Notes: generated by a model from the letters alone, not told the origin. 64,000 nt of DNA from Pseudomonas sp. JUb42 (GCF_024807945.1 NZ_JANUFD010000005.1:310001-374000); one strand, 5' to 3'; shown: positions 1-9,183, counted from the stretch's first letter. Translations and numbers: made by a program.

Positions 1-250
1 CCTCGAACTGACCCACAACCACGGCACGGAAAACGATCCGGCGTTCAGCTACCACGACGGCAACACCGACCCGCGCGGTTTCGGCCATATCTGTATCTCG
101 GTACCGGACGTGCAAAGCGCCTGCGCGCGCTTCGAAGCGCTGAACGTGCCCTTCCAGAAACGCCTGAGCGACGGCCGCATGAAAAGCCTGGCCTTCATCA
201 AGGACCCGGACGGCTACTGGGTAGAGATCATTCAGCCTGCGCCGATGTAA
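1..250 (+). CDS. gloA: Lactoylglutathione lyase (glyoxalase I), 3' end only
   Basis: The first base belongs to a codon cut by the window edge; the frame from base 2 encodes the last 82 residues and ends in TAA at 248-250. The peptide contains [12 protein letters not shown], a metal-site histidine segment, and ends GYWVEIIQP with the typical C-terminal metal-ligand glutamate. This is characteristic of glyoxalase I, which isomerises the methylglyoxal-glutathione hemithioacetal to S-lactoylglutathione in the cytosol. The N-terminal half lies outside the window. The gene converges on ahpF, and a bidirectional hairpin terminator lies between them. Confidence 0.93.
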   Translation, partial: LELTHNHGTENDPAFSYHDGNTDPRGFGHICISVPDVQSACARFEALNVPFQKRLSDGRMKSLAFIKDPDGYWVEIIQPAPM

Positions 251-276
251 CGCCTTACCGACCTCGTGCGAGTAAC

Positions 277-328
277 GTAGGACCGGCTTCAGCCGGGAGG
301 GCGCCCTCGCGGCTAAAGCCGCTCCTAC
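277..328. repeat. REP-like palindrome pair (GGCTTTAGCC type)
   Basis: Two inverted copies of a short GC-rich unit: GTAGGACCGGCTTCAGCCGG followed by CGCGGCTAAAGCCGCTCCTAC. This form recurs, singly or as a pair, at 4971, 12213, 33175 and 58587. It is typical of Pseudomonas REP/REPIN elements. Confidence 0.8.
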
Positions 329-344
329 GGTCGATAAACGCCCA

Positions 345-384
345 CAAAAAAACCCTGCCTGTGCAAACATGGCAGGGTTTTTTA
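345..384. terminator. Bidirectional rho-independent terminator between gloA and ahpF
   Basis: The stem AAAAAACCCTGCC pairs with GGCAGGGTTTTTT around a short loop (about 346-382). It has an A run on one side and a T run on the other, so it can stop gloA (plus) and ahpF (minus). Confidence 0.85.
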
Positions 385-399
385 TGGCTTGCGAAGCGA

Positions 400-1962
400 T
401 CAGGACTCTACAGACGACCGGATCAGATGGTCAAAAGCACTCAGCGAAGCCTTGGCACCTTCGCCCAGGGCGATGATGATCTGCTTGTACGGCACGGTGG
501 TCACGTCACCGGCGCCGAACACGCCAGGGATCGAGGTTTCACCGCGGGCATCGACAATGATCTCGCCGCGTGGCGACAGCTCGATGGCGCCCTTGAGCCA
601 TTCGGTATTCGGCAACAGGCCGATTTGCACGAAGATACCTTCCAGCGCGACATCAATCACTTCGTCGTTCAGGCGGTTCTTGTAGCGCAGACCGTTGACC
701 TTCTGACCGTCACCGGTGACTTCGGATGTCTGGGCGTTGGTGATCACGGTGACGTTGGGCAGGCTGTTGAGCTTGCGCTGCAACACCGCATCGGCACGCA
801 ACTGCACGTCGAACTCCAGCAGGGTCACATGGGAGACGATACCGGCCAGGTCGATGGCTGCTTCGACACCTGAGTTACCGCCACCGATCACCGCCACACG
901 CTTGCCTTTGAACAGCGGGCCGTCACAGTGCGGGCAGTACGCCACGCCCTTGTTGCGGTATTGCTGCTCGCCCGGCACGTTCATTTCGCGCCAGCGGGCA
1001 CCGGTGGCCAGGATCACGGTGCGGGACTTGAGGGTCGCGCCGTTGGCGAATTTCACGGTGTGCAGCTCGCCTTCCTTGCCGGGAATCAGCTGGGAAGCGC
1101 GTTGCAGGTTCATGATGTCGACTTCGTACTGCTTGACGTGTTCTTCAAGCGCCACGGCCAGTTTCGGCCCTTCGGTGTGCTGTACCGAGATGAAGTTCTC
1201 GATGGCCATGGTGTCCAGCACCTGGCCGCCAAAACGCTCGGCGGCAACGCCGGTATGGATGCCTTTACGGGCGGCATAGATAGCGGCTGCGGAACCGGCC
1301 GGGCCACCACCGATCACCAGTACGTCAAAGGCGGCCTTGGCGTTGAGCTTCTCGGCCTGGCGATCACCGGCACTGGTGTCGATCTTGGCGAGGATTTCTT
1401 CCAGGCCCATGCGGCCCTGGCCGAACAGTTCGCCGTTGAGGTAAATGCTCGGCACCGACATGATCTGGCGCTCGGTCACTTCTTCCTGGAACGCGCCGCC
1501 TTCGATGGCGACGTGCTGCACATTAGGGTTGAGCACGGCCAGCAAGTTCAGCGCCTGGACCACGTCCGGGCAGTTCTGGCAGGTCAGGGAGAAATAGGTT
1601 TCAAATTTGAACTCACCGGTCAGGCCACGGGCCTGAGCGATGGTGTCTTCACTGGCCTTGGACGGGTAGCCGCCAACTTGCAGCAGCGCCAGTACCAGCG
1701 AGGTGAATTCGTGACCCATGGGCAGGCCGGCAAAGCGCAGGCTGATGTTTTCGCCTGGGCTGTTCAGAGCAAACGATGGTTTACGGGCATCGTTGCCGTC
1801 GGTATTCAGGGTGATCTTGTCGGAACTGCTGACGATTTCGTTGAGCAGCTCGAGGGTTTCGCGAGACTTGGCGCCGTCATCAAGGGACGCGACGATCTCG
1901 ATGGGGCGAGTAACCCGCTCCAGGTACGATTTCAACTGGGCTTTAAGATTGGCGTCCAACAT
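400..1962 (-). CDS. ahpF: Alkyl hydroperoxide reductase subunit F (NADH:peroxiredoxin reductase)
   Basis: 520 residues, the usual AhpF length. The N-terminal tandem-thioredoxin domain carries CQNC at Cys128/Cys131. A thioredoxin-reductase-like flavoprotein region follows, with the FAD motif [10 protein letters not shown], the redox motif CPHC and a C-terminal GAGDVT motif. AhpF passes electrons from NADH through FAD to AhpC, which reduces H2O2 and organic peroxides in the cytosol. The gene follows ahpC on the same strand. A hairpin terminator in the 122-bp gap suggests only partial read-through from ahpC, or a separate promoter. Confidence 0.98.
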   Translation of the reverse strand: MLDANLKAQLKSYLERVTRPIEIVASLDDGAKSRETLELLNEIVSSSDKITLNTDGNDARKPSFALNSPGENISLRFAGLPMGHEFTSLVLALLQVGGYPSKASEDTIAQARGLTGEFKFETYFSLTCQNCPDVVQALNLLAVLNPNVQHVAIEGGAFQEEVTERQIMSVPSIYLNGELFGQGRMGLEEILAKIDTSAGDRQAEKLNAKAAFDVLVIGGGPAGSAAAIYAARKGIHTGVAAERFGGQVLDTMAIENFISVQHTEGPKLAVALEEHVKQYEVDIMNLQRASQLIPGKEGELHTVKFANGATLKSRTVILATGARWREMNVPGEQQYRNKGVAYCPHCDGPLFKGKRVAVIGGGNSGVEAAIDLAGIVSHVTLLEFDVQLRADAVLQRKLNSLPNVTVITNAQTSEVTGDGQKVNGLRYKNRLNDEVIDVALEGIFVQIGLLPNTEWLKGAIELSPRGEIIVDARGETSIPGVFGAGDVTTVPYKQIIIALGEGAKASLSAFDHLIRSSVES

Positions 1963-1989
1963 GCTGCGGCTTCCTTTTACTGGAGTAGA

Positions 1990-2027
1990 AAAAACAACGC
2001 CCAGGCGATTACCGCCCGGGCGTTTTT
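1990..2027 (-). terminator. Terminator/attenuator after ahpC
   Basis: The hairpin ACGCCCAGGCG / CGCCCGGGCGT with a short ATTAC loop is flanked by an A run and TTTTTT. It sits between ahpC and ahpF. The T run lies on the plus-strand side and the A run becomes a T run on the minus strand, so the structure is symmetric and could attenuate transcription from ahpC into ahpF. Confidence 0.75.
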
Positions 2028-2084
2028 TGGGGCGATGCGGTTTACGTGCTCAAGAGCTCAGCGCCCCTAGCCGATTCAAACGAC

Positions 2085-2648
2085 TCAGATCTTGCCGACC
2101 AGGTCCAGGGACGGAGCCAGAGTGGCCTCGCCTTCCTGCCATTTGGCTGGGCAAACTTCGCCTGGGTGAGCAGCGACGTACTGAGCAGCCTTGATTTTGC
2201 GCAGCAGCTCAGAAGCGTCACGGCCAACACCGCCGTCGTTCAGTTCAACGATTTTGATCTGGCCTTCTGGGTTGATCACGAAAGTACCGCGGTCAGCCAG
2301 ACCTGCTTCTTCGATCAGCACGTCGAAGTTGCGGGAGATGGTCAGGGTTGGGTCGCCGATCATGGTGTACTGGATTTTGCCGATGGCTGGCGAAGTGTTG
2401 TGCCAGGCAGCGTGGGCAAAGTGGGTGTCGGTCGACACGCTGTAGATTTCAACGCCCAGCTTCTGGAATGCGTCGTAGTTGTCAGCCAGGTCTTCCAGTT
2501 CAGTCGGGCAAACGAAGGTGAAGTCAGCTGGGTAGAAGAACACCACGGACCACTTGCCTTTCAGGTCGGCATCCGAAACGTCGACAAAAGCGCCATTTTT
2601 GAAGGCAGTCGCTTTGAACGGTTTTACTTGGCTGTTGATGATAGGCAT
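2085..2648 (-). CDS. ahpC: Alkyl hydroperoxide reductase subunit C (2-Cys peroxiredoxin)
   Basis: 187 residues, full length for AhpC. The peroxidatic cysteine lies in [11 protein letters not shown] (Cys47) and the resolving cysteine in PGEVCPAKW (Cys166). The enzyme reduces hydrogen peroxide, alkyl hydroperoxides and peroxynitrite and is recycled by AhpF, encoded just downstream. The start ATG is preceded by a good AGGAGA ribosome site on the minus strand. An OxyR-like tetrad lies 69-105 bp upstream of the start codon, consistent with peroxide induction. Confidence 0.98.
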   Translation of the reverse strand: MPIINSQVKPFKATAFKNGAFVDVSDADLKGKWSVVFFYPADFTFVCPTELEDLADNYDAFQKLGVEIYSVSTDTHFAHAAWHNTSPAIGKIQYTMIGDPTLTISRNFDVLIEEAGLADRGTFVINPEGQIKIVELNDGGVGRDASELLRKIKAAQYVAAHPGEVCPAKWQEGEATLAPSLDLVGKI

Positions 2649-2716
2649 CGGTGAATCTCCTGATGGGTTGTGAATTCGATGGAGTGAAGCTTACGCACAA
2701 TCGTCGGCAAGGGCTC

Positions 2717-2753
2717 ATTGGCAAACCTGATGCCGCTGATTGGTTTTCACTAT
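2717..2753 (-). promoter_or_regulatory. Candidate OxyR-binding site upstream of ahpC
   Basis: Read on the minus strand the sequence is ATAG-N7-CAAT-N7-ATCA-N7-CAAT. The spacing is exactly that of the OxyR consensus ATAG-N7-CTAT-N7-ATAG-N7-CTAT, and 13 of the 16 fixed positions match by eye. It lies just upstream of ahpC, a classic OxyR target. It touches the stop codon of the recombinase gene, so the regulatory region is compressed into about 100 bp. Confidence 0.6.
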
Positions 2754-3715
2754 AAGAGATGTTTATTAATAGATGAAATCTTCATATCCGCTGTTGGCGC
2801 TGCCAGACCCGTGAAGGGCGTGGCCTCGATGTAGCGCAAAGCCGATTTCATGTCCTTCCAGCCGACATAGCTCATCAGCGACTTGAGATCCCAGCCGTTA
2901 CGCTGGGCCCAGGTCGCAAAGCCTCGCCGTAGCGAGTGGCTGGTGTACAGCTCGGCGGCAATACCGGCCCGCTCGAGCATCTGACGCAACATGGGGATGA
3001 TGCTGCTGGCATGCAACCCCTCCTCGCCCAGATTGCCCCAACGGTCGATGCTGCGAAACACCGGGCCATGGCTCAAACCCGCGCAATCAACCCAGTCGAT
3101 ATAGGCCTGCACCGGGCAAAGCCGTTGCAGGGCCGGCGCCTGATAAGTGCGGCCCAGGTTGCCGCGATCGCTCTTGCTGCGCGGCAAGTACAACTCAATC
3201 CCCATGCCCGCCCGCGCCTGGACGTGCTCGACTTGCACGCGGCACAGCTCATCACTGCGAAAGCCGCGCCAGAACCCCAGCAGGACCAGCGCTGCATCGC
3301 GACGACAGCGCAATAGCGTGCCGCGATCCTGACAGGCAATGGCGCGCACAGCTTCCTGCTCCAGCCGGCCGATCAACTGCTCCAGATCCTGCAACTGCAA
3401 GGGCTCGGCCTGTTTTTCCCGGGCCGGATGCAACGCACGAATCCCCTTGAGTACCTGGCGCACCAATGGCGCCTTGGTCGGATCGGCAAAGCCCTGGCTG
3501 CTGTGCCATTGCGCCAATGCCGACAGGCGCAGCTTCAGGGTGTTGACCGACAGGGTCGGCGCATAAGCCGCCAGATAGCGCGCCACCGAATCCGCCGTGG
3601 CGGGCAGAAAACCGCCCCAGGTCACTTCAAAGTGCTCGATTGCCGCCCGATAGCTGCGCCGCGTGTTGTCGCGGGTGGCCGCGTCGAGATAGCGGTCCAG
3701 TTCGCTCATGGACAA
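2750..3715 (-). CDS. Site-specific tyrosine recombinase / integrase
   Basis: 321 residues. Residues about 1-100 form a SAM-like core-binding domain; 110-310 form the catalytic domain. All expected catalytic residues are visible: Arg153 (GFRSDEL), Lys181, His260 and Arg263 (HSLRR), Trp286 in the His/Trp position (YVGWKD), and the nucleophile Tyr295 (LRYIE). It should therefore be an active strand-exchange enzyme of the XerC/phage-integrase type. The gene is divergent from a KfrA-like DNA-binding protein gene, with palindromes between them. No neighbouring phage genes or att repeats were recognised, so it looks like an orphan chromosomal recombinase. The target site is unknown. Start could be Met1 or Met3. 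Confidence 0.88.
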   Translation of the reverse strand: MSMSELDRYLDAATRDNTRRSYRAAIEHFEVTWGGFLPATADSVARYLAAYAPTLSVNTLKLRLSALAQWHSSQGFADPTKAPLVRQVLKGIRALHPAREKQAEPLQLQDLEQLIGRLEQEAVRAIACQDRGTLLRCRRDAALVLLGFWRGFRSDELCRVQVEHVQARAGMGIELYLPRSKSDRGNLGRTYQAPALQRLCPVQAYIDWVDCAGLSHGPVFRSIDRWGNLGEEGLHASSIIPMLRQMLERAGIAAELYTSHSLRRGFATWAQRNGWDLKSLMSYVGWKDMKSALRYIEATPFTGLAAPTADMKISSINKHLL

Positions 3716-3745
3716 AAAATCTCTCCAGATCCAATCGGGTACTTC

Positions 3746-3817
3746 GTTGGAGCGAGGCGTGCCCGCGAAGGCATTGGTGCTGATAGAACGCTTTCGCGGG
3801 CAAGCCTCGCTCCCACA
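3746..3817. repeat. REP-like inverted pair (GCTTGCCCGCGAA type)
   Basis: Arms GGAGCGAGGCGTGCCCGCGAA and its inverse TTCGCGGGCAAGCCTCGCTCC enclose about 30 bases. The same unit recurs at 36010, 43123, 45928 and 58415. Confidence 0.85.
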
Positions 3818-3837
3818 GACCAGAATAATTCATCACA

Positions 3838-3944
3838 CGGGATAATACGCCAATATCCCGTTTGTTATTCAACGAATAAAAGCTTAGATTTAGACGATAT
3901 CGTAGTATGTATTTACATAGTACGTACCACAGTACGAAATCGTA
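3838..3944. promoter_or_regulatory. AT-rich palindrome cluster between recombinase and KfrA-like gene
   Basis: Three inverted repeats lie in about 90 bp. CGGGATA/TATCCCG is at 3838-3860 and TTATTC-AAC-GAATAA at 3865-3879. The longest is CGTAGTATGTA-TT-TACATAGTACG at 3901-3924, with arms matching at 10 of 11 positions. The palindrome GTACGTAC (3920-3927) and ACGA-AA-TCGT (3934-3943) follow, reaching the ribosome site of the KfrA-like gene. This could be an autoregulatory operator, a recombinase site, or both. Confidence 0.55.
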
Positions 3945-3953
3945 GGAGCAAGC

Positions 3954-4952
3954 ATGGCACGGGGCGGTGTAAATAAGGCGGTGGTGCACAAAGCGCGGCA
4001 GGCGCTACTGGCCCGTGGTGAGCACCCAAGCATCGATGCAGTACGCATCGAAATGGGTAATACCGGCTCGAAAACCACGATTCATCGCTACCTGAAGGAG
4101 CTGGACAGCGATCATCCAGGGCACGACAGCCCGCAAATCAGCGTGGATGATGAACTGTTGCAAGTGGTCAGCCATCTCAGCCAGCGCATCCAGGAACAGG
4201 GGCAGGCACGCATAGATGAAGCCCTGAGCAGGCTGGAAGCTCGCGAACGCTTGATGCGCGAAGCGGTAGCCCAGGCCGAACGCCAGCTGGAGGAATTGAC
4301 GACGCAGCACAGCCGCCAGACCGCGGAACTGCAACAGCAAGGCAGCGCCCTCCTCGCCACCAGCAACGCCCTGCATGCCCAACAGACCGAGAATGCTCGC
4401 CTTAGCCAAGCCTGCCAGGACCTGGATACACGCCTGCAAGACCGGGACGCACAGATTCGCTCCCTGGAAGAAAAGCACCTGCATGCCCGCGATGCTCTGG
4501 AGCACTACCGCAGTGCGGTCAAGGAACAGCGCGAACAGGAGCAACGCCGCCATGAAGGCCAGGTGCAGCAACTGCAGATGGAGCTGCGCCAGGCACAGCA
4601 AAGCGCATCGATACGCCAGGATGAAATCACCCAGCTCAATCGCGACAATGAAAGGTTATTGATCGAAGCTCGAAATACCCGCCGCGAGCACGACGAGCTG
4701 GGGGATCAGCTGCAGAAGTCTGAGATCAGGATTGGCCAGCTCAGCGAGCGCAGTCAGCAGGCCCACCAACAGTGCGCTTTGATGGAGGTGCGCCTGAGTA
4801 CCAGCCAGCGGGAAAATGATCAGCTGGGGCAGCAACTTACTGAGCAACGCCAACAGAATCGCCTGCTGGAGCTGTTATTGGCCAAGGCTGAAGTGACCAT
4901 GGAGAATTTGCGGGTGAGTCAGGTTAACGATACGCCGAAGCCGGAGAGCTAA
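3954..4952 (+). CDS. KfrA-like DNA-binding coiled-coil protein
   Basis: 332 residues. The N-terminal 60 or so (ARGGVNKAVVHKARQALL, then GSKTTIHRYLKEL) match the KfrA-type DNA-binding domain found in plasmid regulators. From about residue 65 to 320 the sequence is almost uninterrupted Gln/Glu/Arg/Leu-rich coiled coil. KfrA proteins bind operators at their own promoters and can form filaments. Here the gene is chromosomal and divergent from a tyrosine recombinase. AGGAG lies five bases before the ATG and the start is preceded by a set of palindromes, which suggests autoregulation. The product may also be an accessory factor for the recombinase; that is inference. Confidence 0.8.
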   Translation: MARGGVNKAVVHKARQALLARGEHPSIDAVRIEMGNTGSKTTIHRYLKELDSDHPGHDSPQISVDDELLQVVSHLSQRIQEQGQARIDEALSRLEARERLMREAVAQAERQLEELTTQHSRQTAELQQQGSALLATSNALHAQQTENARLSQACQDLDTRLQDRDAQIRSLEEKHLHARDALEHYRSAVKEQREQEQRRHEGQVQQLQMELRQAQQSASIRQDEITQLNRDNERLLIEARNTRREHDELGDQLQKSEIRIGQLSERSQQAHQQCALMEVRLSTSQRENDQLGQQLTEQRQQNRLLELLLAKAEVTMENLRVSQVNDTPKPES

Positions 4953-4970
4953 CCCAAAGGTATACGCAAC

Positions 4971-4997
4971 CCGTAGGACCGGCTTTAGCCGGGAGGA
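4971..4997. repeat. Single REP-like unit
   Basis: One copy of CCGTAGGACCGGCTTTAGCC, the same unit as at 277 and 33175, downstream of the KfrA-like gene and without an inverted partner. Confidence 0.65.
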
Positions 4998-5052
4998 CGC
5001 AAGCCCGGCCGACACACCCTCTACAACCGCGCCCATCGACCAGACTGCCCCA

Positions 5053-6768
5053 TCAGCCCGCCTCAATCATCTGACGCACCCGCTGCGCCAGCTCTTCGAC
5101 GGTAAACGGCTTGGTCAGCATATCCATGCCCGGCTCGAGGAAATCCCCGCGAACCTGGGCATTGCGCGCATACCCGGTCATGAACAGAACCCGCAGACCA
5201 GGCCGGTGCTGCCGGGCGATCTCCGCCAGCTGTCGACCATTGAGCCCCGGCAGGCCGACATCACTGACCAGCAGATCGATACGCTCGCCACTTTGCAGGA
5301 GCGGCAACGCGCTTTTGCTGTCAGCCGCCTCCAGTGTCGAATAGCCCAGCTCACGCAACACATCCACCACCAGCATGCGTACGGCGGCTTCATCCTCCAC
5401 CACCAATACCCGCTCACCCTGAATGGCCCGCGGCGGGCTCAGCAGATCGACAGCTTCCACAGGCCCTTGCCCGGCGTTGAGATGGCGCGGCAGGTATAGA
5501 TGAATCTGGGTGCCCTGGCTTTCAACGCTATCCAGTTGCACATGGCCGCCGCTTTGATTAATGAAGCCGTAGACCATCGACAGACCCAATCCGGTGCCCT
5601 GGCCAATCGGCTTGGTGGTGAAAAACGGATCGAACACCTGCCCGATCACATCCGCCGAGATCCCGCTGCCGGTGTCTTCCACGCTGAGCTGTATGTACTG
5701 CCCCGCCGGCAAACCGTCCTGAGCCACGACAATCGTGGCCAAACGACTGCGAATCGACAGTCGCCCGCCATCGGGCATGGCATCCCGGGCATTGATCACC
5801 AGATTCAACAAGGCATTTTCCAGCTGATGCTCATCGGTATGGGTCATCGGCAGTTGTGCCGCCAGGTCAATTTTCAGCTCGATGCTTTCACCAATGGTCC
5901 GGCGCAGCAGCTCCTCCATGGACACCACCATGCGATTGACATCTACCGGGCCAGCATTGAGCGACTGACGCCGGGCAAACGCCAACAGGCGATGGGTCAG
6001 GGCCGCCGCGCGGTTGGCCGAGGTTACGGCAGCATTGATATAGCGATCGATCTCGCCCACCCGCCCCGCCGCCACCCGGCGCTGAATAAGATCCAGGGCA
6101 CCGAGCACGCCGGTCAGCATATTGTTGAAATCGTGGGCGATGCCGCCAGTCAACTGGCCGATGGCATCCATTTTCTGCGCATGACGCAGCGCCTCTTCGG
6201 CCTGTGCCCGTTCAGCCATCTCGACTTGCAGCAGACGGTTGATATCAGCCAGCTCACGGGTGCGTTCGGCAACCCGCAATTCCAGGCTTTCGTTGAGCTC
6301 GCGCAGAGCCTCTTCGGCATTGACCTGAGCGGTGATATCCGTGTGCGTGCCGAGCCAGTGGGTGATATGACCCTGCTCATCACGAATCGGCAAGGCCCGG
6401 GACAGAAACCAGCAGAAGCGACCATCCTTGCTGCGCAGTGGAAAGGTGTCTTCCCAGATCGAGCCGGTAGCGAAGCAATGCCGCAACCGCGCCATGACCC
6501 GCTCGCCATGCTCGGGATGATGCACCGCGCCCCATCCCAGCGCCTGCATGGACTCCATGGTCGCACCGGTATAGTCATACCAGCGGCCGTTGTACCAATG
6601 GATATGCCCGGCGGGATCGGCCGTCCAGGCCAGCTGACTCATGTTGTCGGCCAGCGTACGAAACTGTCGCTCGCTCTCCCACAGGGCATCGATCTGACGC
6701 ATAGGTTCCAAATCTTCACGCTCAACGGGGTGCAATGGCATGCTTGCCGGGGTAATAGCGCTTCTCAC
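5053..6768 (-). CDS. Hybrid sensor histidine kinase with PAS and C-terminal receiver
   Basis: 571 residues without obvious transmembrane segments, so probably cytosolic. A PAS domain occupies about 30-150 (WTADPAGHIHWYNGRWYDYTG region), and a coiled linker 155-200. The HisKA dimerisation domain has His212 in GGIAHDFNNML. The HATPase domain carries the N box (LVINARDAMPDGG) and the G boxes DTGSGIS and GQGTGLGLSMVYG. The C-terminal receiver has the phospho-acceptor Asp503 in LLVSDVGLPGLNG and a conserved Lys in LTKPF. The input signal and downstream partner are unknown, and no response-regulator or HPt gene is adjacent. It lies 75 bp downstream of gor on the same strand. Confidence 0.9.
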   Translation of the reverse strand: MRSAITPASMPLHPVEREDLEPMRQIDALWESERQFRTLADNMSQLAWTADPAGHIHWYNGRWYDYTGATMESMQALGWGAVHHPEHGERVMARLRHCFATGSIWEDTFPLRSKDGRFCWFLSRALPIRDEQGHITHWLGTHTDITAQVNAEEALRELNESLELRVAERTRELADINRLLQVEMAERAQAEEALRHAQKMDAIGQLTGGIAHDFNNMLTGVLGALDLIQRRVAAGRVGEIDRYINAAVTSANRAAALTHRLLAFARRQSLNAGPVDVNRMVVSMEELLRRTIGESIELKIDLAAQLPMTHTDEHQLENALLNLVINARDAMPDGGRLSIRSRLATIVVAQDGLPAGQYIQLSVEDTGSGISADVIGQVFDPFFTTKPIGQGTGLGLSMVYGFINQSGGHVQLDSVESQGTQIHLYLPRHLNAGQGPVEAVDLLSPPRAIQGERVLVVEDEAAVRMLVVDVLRELGYSTLEAADSKSALPLLQSGERIDLLVSDVGLPGLNGRQLAEIARQHRPGLRVLFMTGYARNAQVRGDFLEPGMDMLTKPFTVEELAQRVRQMIEAG

Positions 6769-6843
6769 GGTGGGTCCATCCTGTCGATCCAGACAACCCG
6801 GGTTTCATCCTGAATCCCGGGTAACAGCAATTACGGTGAAGCT

Positions 6844-8202
6844 CTAGCGGGCTACGGGGCTGCGCATGGTGACGAATTCCTCGGCGGCCGTCGGATGGAC
6901 GCCAATGGTGTCGTCGAAAATGCGCTTGGTCGCGCCAGCCTTCAGCGCGATGGCCAGACTCTGGACGATCTCGCCGGCATCCGGACCGACCATATGGCAA
7001 CCCAGCACCACATCGGTCTTGGCATCCACTACCAGTTTCATCAGGGTGCGTTCCTGATTGTCGGTGAGGCTGAGCTTCATCGGCCGGAAACGGCTTTCGA
7101 AAATCTGCACCTCATGCCCGGCCTTGATCGCCTCTTCCTCGGTCAACCCGACAGTGCCGATATTGGGCAAGCTGAACACCGCAGTGGGAATGTGCCGGTA
7201 ATCGACCGGACGATACTGCTCCAGCTTGAACAGGCGACGGGCAATGGCCATGCCCTCGGCCAGGGCCACCGGCGTCAGCTGTACGCCACCAATGACATCA
7301 CCCAGAGCCAGAATCGATGGCTCGCTGGTCTGGTAGTGCTCATCAACGGCGATGGAGCCATCCTTGTTCAGCTTGATGTCGACGGTTTCCAGGCCGAGGT
7401 TATCGAGCATCGGCCGACGACCGGTGGCGTAGAACACCGAGTCGGTTTCCAGCGTGCTGCCATCCTTGAGGGTGACAAGCAGGCTGCCATCTGCCTGCTT
7501 GTCGATGCGCTCGACATCGCTATTGAAACGGATGTCCAGGCCATGCTTGACCAGTTCTTCGTGCAGATGCTTACGCACGCTGCCGTCAAAGCCACGCAGG
7601 AACAGCTCGCCGCGATACAACTGGGTAACGTGCGCGCCCAGGCCGTTGAAGATCGAGGCAAACTCCACGGCGATATAACCGCCGCCGACCACCACTATGC
7701 GCTTGGGCAGCTGCGGCAGGAAAAACGCCTCATTAGAGGTGATGGCGTGTTCGCTACCAGGGAATTGCGGCACCTGCGGCCAGCCACCAGTGGCAATGAG
7801 GATATGTTCGGCGCTGTAGGTCTGGCCATTGACCTCAACCTTATTCGGCCCCAGCAGGCGGCCATGGCCTTCGAGCAAGGTCACGCCGCTATTAACCAGC
7901 AGATTGCGGTAAATACCGTTGAGTCGCTCGATTTCCTGGTTCTTGTTGGCAATCAGAGTGGCCCAGTCAAACTCGGCCTCCCCTGGTGTCCAGCCGAAAC
8001 TCTTGGCCTGCTCGAACTCTTCAGCGAAGTGTGCGCCGTAGACCAGCAGCTTCTTGGGTACGCAACCGACGTTGACGCAGGTCCCGCCCAGGTAACGGCT
8101 TTCGACTACCGCAACGCGAGCACCAAAGCCCGCAGCAAAACGCGCAGCACGAACGCCCCCGGAACCGGCACCGATAACAAACAAGTCAAAGTCGTAGGCC
8201 AT
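6844..8202 (-). CDS. gor: Glutathione-disulfide reductase
   Basis: 452 residues, full length. The N-terminal FAD motif is [15 protein letters not shown]. The redox-active disulfide is in [13 protein letters not shown] (Cys42/Cys47). A NAD(P)-binding [10 protein letters not shown] motif lies centrally, and the C-terminal [11 protein letters not shown] segment supplies the catalytic His-Glu pair. The enzyme reduces GSSG with NADPH in the cytosol. The neighbourhood (gloA, ahpCF) is rich in thiol and peroxide defence, though these genes are not one operon. Confidence 0.97.
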   Translation of the reverse strand: MAYDFDLFVIGAGSGGVRAARFAAGFGARVAVVESRYLGGTCVNVGCVPKKLLVYGAHFAEEFEQAKSFGWTPGEAEFDWATLIANKNQEIERLNGIYRNLLVNSGVTLLEGHGRLLGPNKVEVNGQTYSAEHILIATGGWPQVPQFPGSEHAITSNEAFFLPQLPKRIVVVGGGYIAVEFASIFNGLGAHVTQLYRGELFLRGFDGSVRKHLHEELVKHGLDIRFNSDVERIDKQADGSLLVTLKDGSTLETDSVFYATGRRPMLDNLGLETVDIKLNKDGSIAVDEHYQTSEPSILALGDVIGGVQLTPVALAEGMAIARRLFKLEQYRPVDYRHIPTAVFSLPNIGTVGLTEEEAIKAGHEVQIFESRFRPMKLSLTDNQERTLMKLVVDAKTDVVLGCHMVGPDAGEIVQSLAIALKAGATKRIFDDTIGVHPTAAEEFVTMRSPVAR

Positions 8203-8252
8203 TTCTGTCTCCCTAATCAGACGGCTAGCATAACCGTGTAAGACAGAAACGA

Positions 8253-8276
8253 CAAAGCCACCCGAAAGTGGCTTTG
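8253..8276 (-). terminator. Putative terminator after galU
   Basis: Perfect 9-bp stem CAAAGCCAC/GTGGCTTTG with a six-base loop between galU and gor. On the minus strand it is followed by the moderately T-rich TCGTTTCTGTC. Confidence 0.6.
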
Positions 8277-8325
8277 CCCTACAACACTATTAATCAGCCG
8301 TTAAACATCACGACTAAAATCGTGC

Positions 8326-9183
8326 TTATTCAAGACCTGCGATGTGATTCACCTTACCGGTCTTGTAAATGTTCTCGAAGCAGAAGTTGGTTGCCTCGAT
8401 GTAGCCTTCAGCACCACCGCAGTCGAAACGCTGGCCCTTGAATTTGTAAGCCAGCACGTTGCCTTCGGCAGCCTGCTTCATCAGGGCGTCGGTGATCTGG
8501 ATTTCGCCGCCTTTGCCTGGCTCGGTCTGTTCGATTTTCTCGAAGATATCCGGGGTCAGGATGTAACGGCCGATGATCGCCAAGTTCGACGGTGCATCTT
8601 CCGGCTTTGGCTTCTCGACCATGTCGGTGACGCGGAACAGGCCCGGCTTGATTTCTTCGCCGGCAATGACGCCGTACTTGTTGGTTTCCTGCGGATCGAC
8701 TTCTTGAATGGCGACGATCGAGCAACCGTAGTGCTTGTGCAGCTTGACCATCTGCGCGAGCACACCATCGCCTTCCAGGTTGACGCAAAGGTCATCGGCC
8801 AGGACTACAGCGAAAGCTTCGTTGCCGATCAGTGGGCGGCCGCTGAGGATTGCGTGGCCCAGGCCTTTCATTTCAGTCTGGCGAGTGTAGGAAAAGCTGC
8901 ACTCGTCGATCAGTTTACGGATACCGACCAGGTACTTTTCTTTATCAGTGCCCTTGATCTGGTGTTCCAGCTCGTAGCTGATATCGAAATGGTCTTCCAG
9001 TGCACGCTTGCCACGACCCGTCACGATGGAAATTTCAGTCAGTCCAGCAGCAAGGGCTTCTTCCACACCGTATTGGATCAGTGGCTTGTTGACCACCGGC
9101 AGCATTTCCTTGGGCATGGCTTTGGTCGCTGGCAAAAAGCGAGTGCCGTAACCGGCTGCAGGGAACAAGCATTTCTTGATCAT
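8326..9183 (-). CDS. galU: UTP-glucose-1-phosphate uridylyltransferase
   Basis: 285 residues, close to the usual 279-300. The N-terminal nucleotidyltransferase signature PAAGYGTRFLPATKAMPKEM and the segments VVLADDLCVN and VEKPKPEDAPSNLAIIGRY are typical of GalU. It makes UDP-glucose from UTP and glucose-1-phosphate for LPS, exopolysaccharide and trehalose or glucan metabolism. It lies 44 bp downstream of ugd on the same strand, so UDP-glucose synthesis and its oxidation to UDP-glucuronate are encoded together. Confidence 0.97.
   Translation of the reverse strand: MIKKCLFPAAGYGTRFLPATKAMPKEMLPVVNKPLIQYGVEEALAAGLTEISIVTGRGKRALEDHFDISYELEHQIKGTDKEKYLVGIRKLIDECSFSYTRQTEMKGLGHAILSGRPLIGNEAFAVVLADDLCVNLEGDGVLAQMVKLHKHYGCSIVAIQEVDPQETNKYGVIAGEEIKPGLFRVTDMVEKPKPEDAPSNLAIIGRYILTPDIFEKIEQTEPGKGGEIQITDALMKQAAEGNVLAYKFKGQRFDCGGAEGYIEATNFCFENIYKTGKVNHIAGLE

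Noticed and set aside
3627..3989. 120-codon minus-strand ORF covering the recombinase/KfrA gap
   Set aside because: It reads through REP and palindrome sequence, overlaps both real genes, and has no ribosome site.
2750..4952. Prophage or genomic island at the recombinase
   Set aside because: No tRNA gene, direct att repeats, phage genes or change in base composition of the flanking genes; ahpC and the kinase gene are ordinary chromosomal neighbours.
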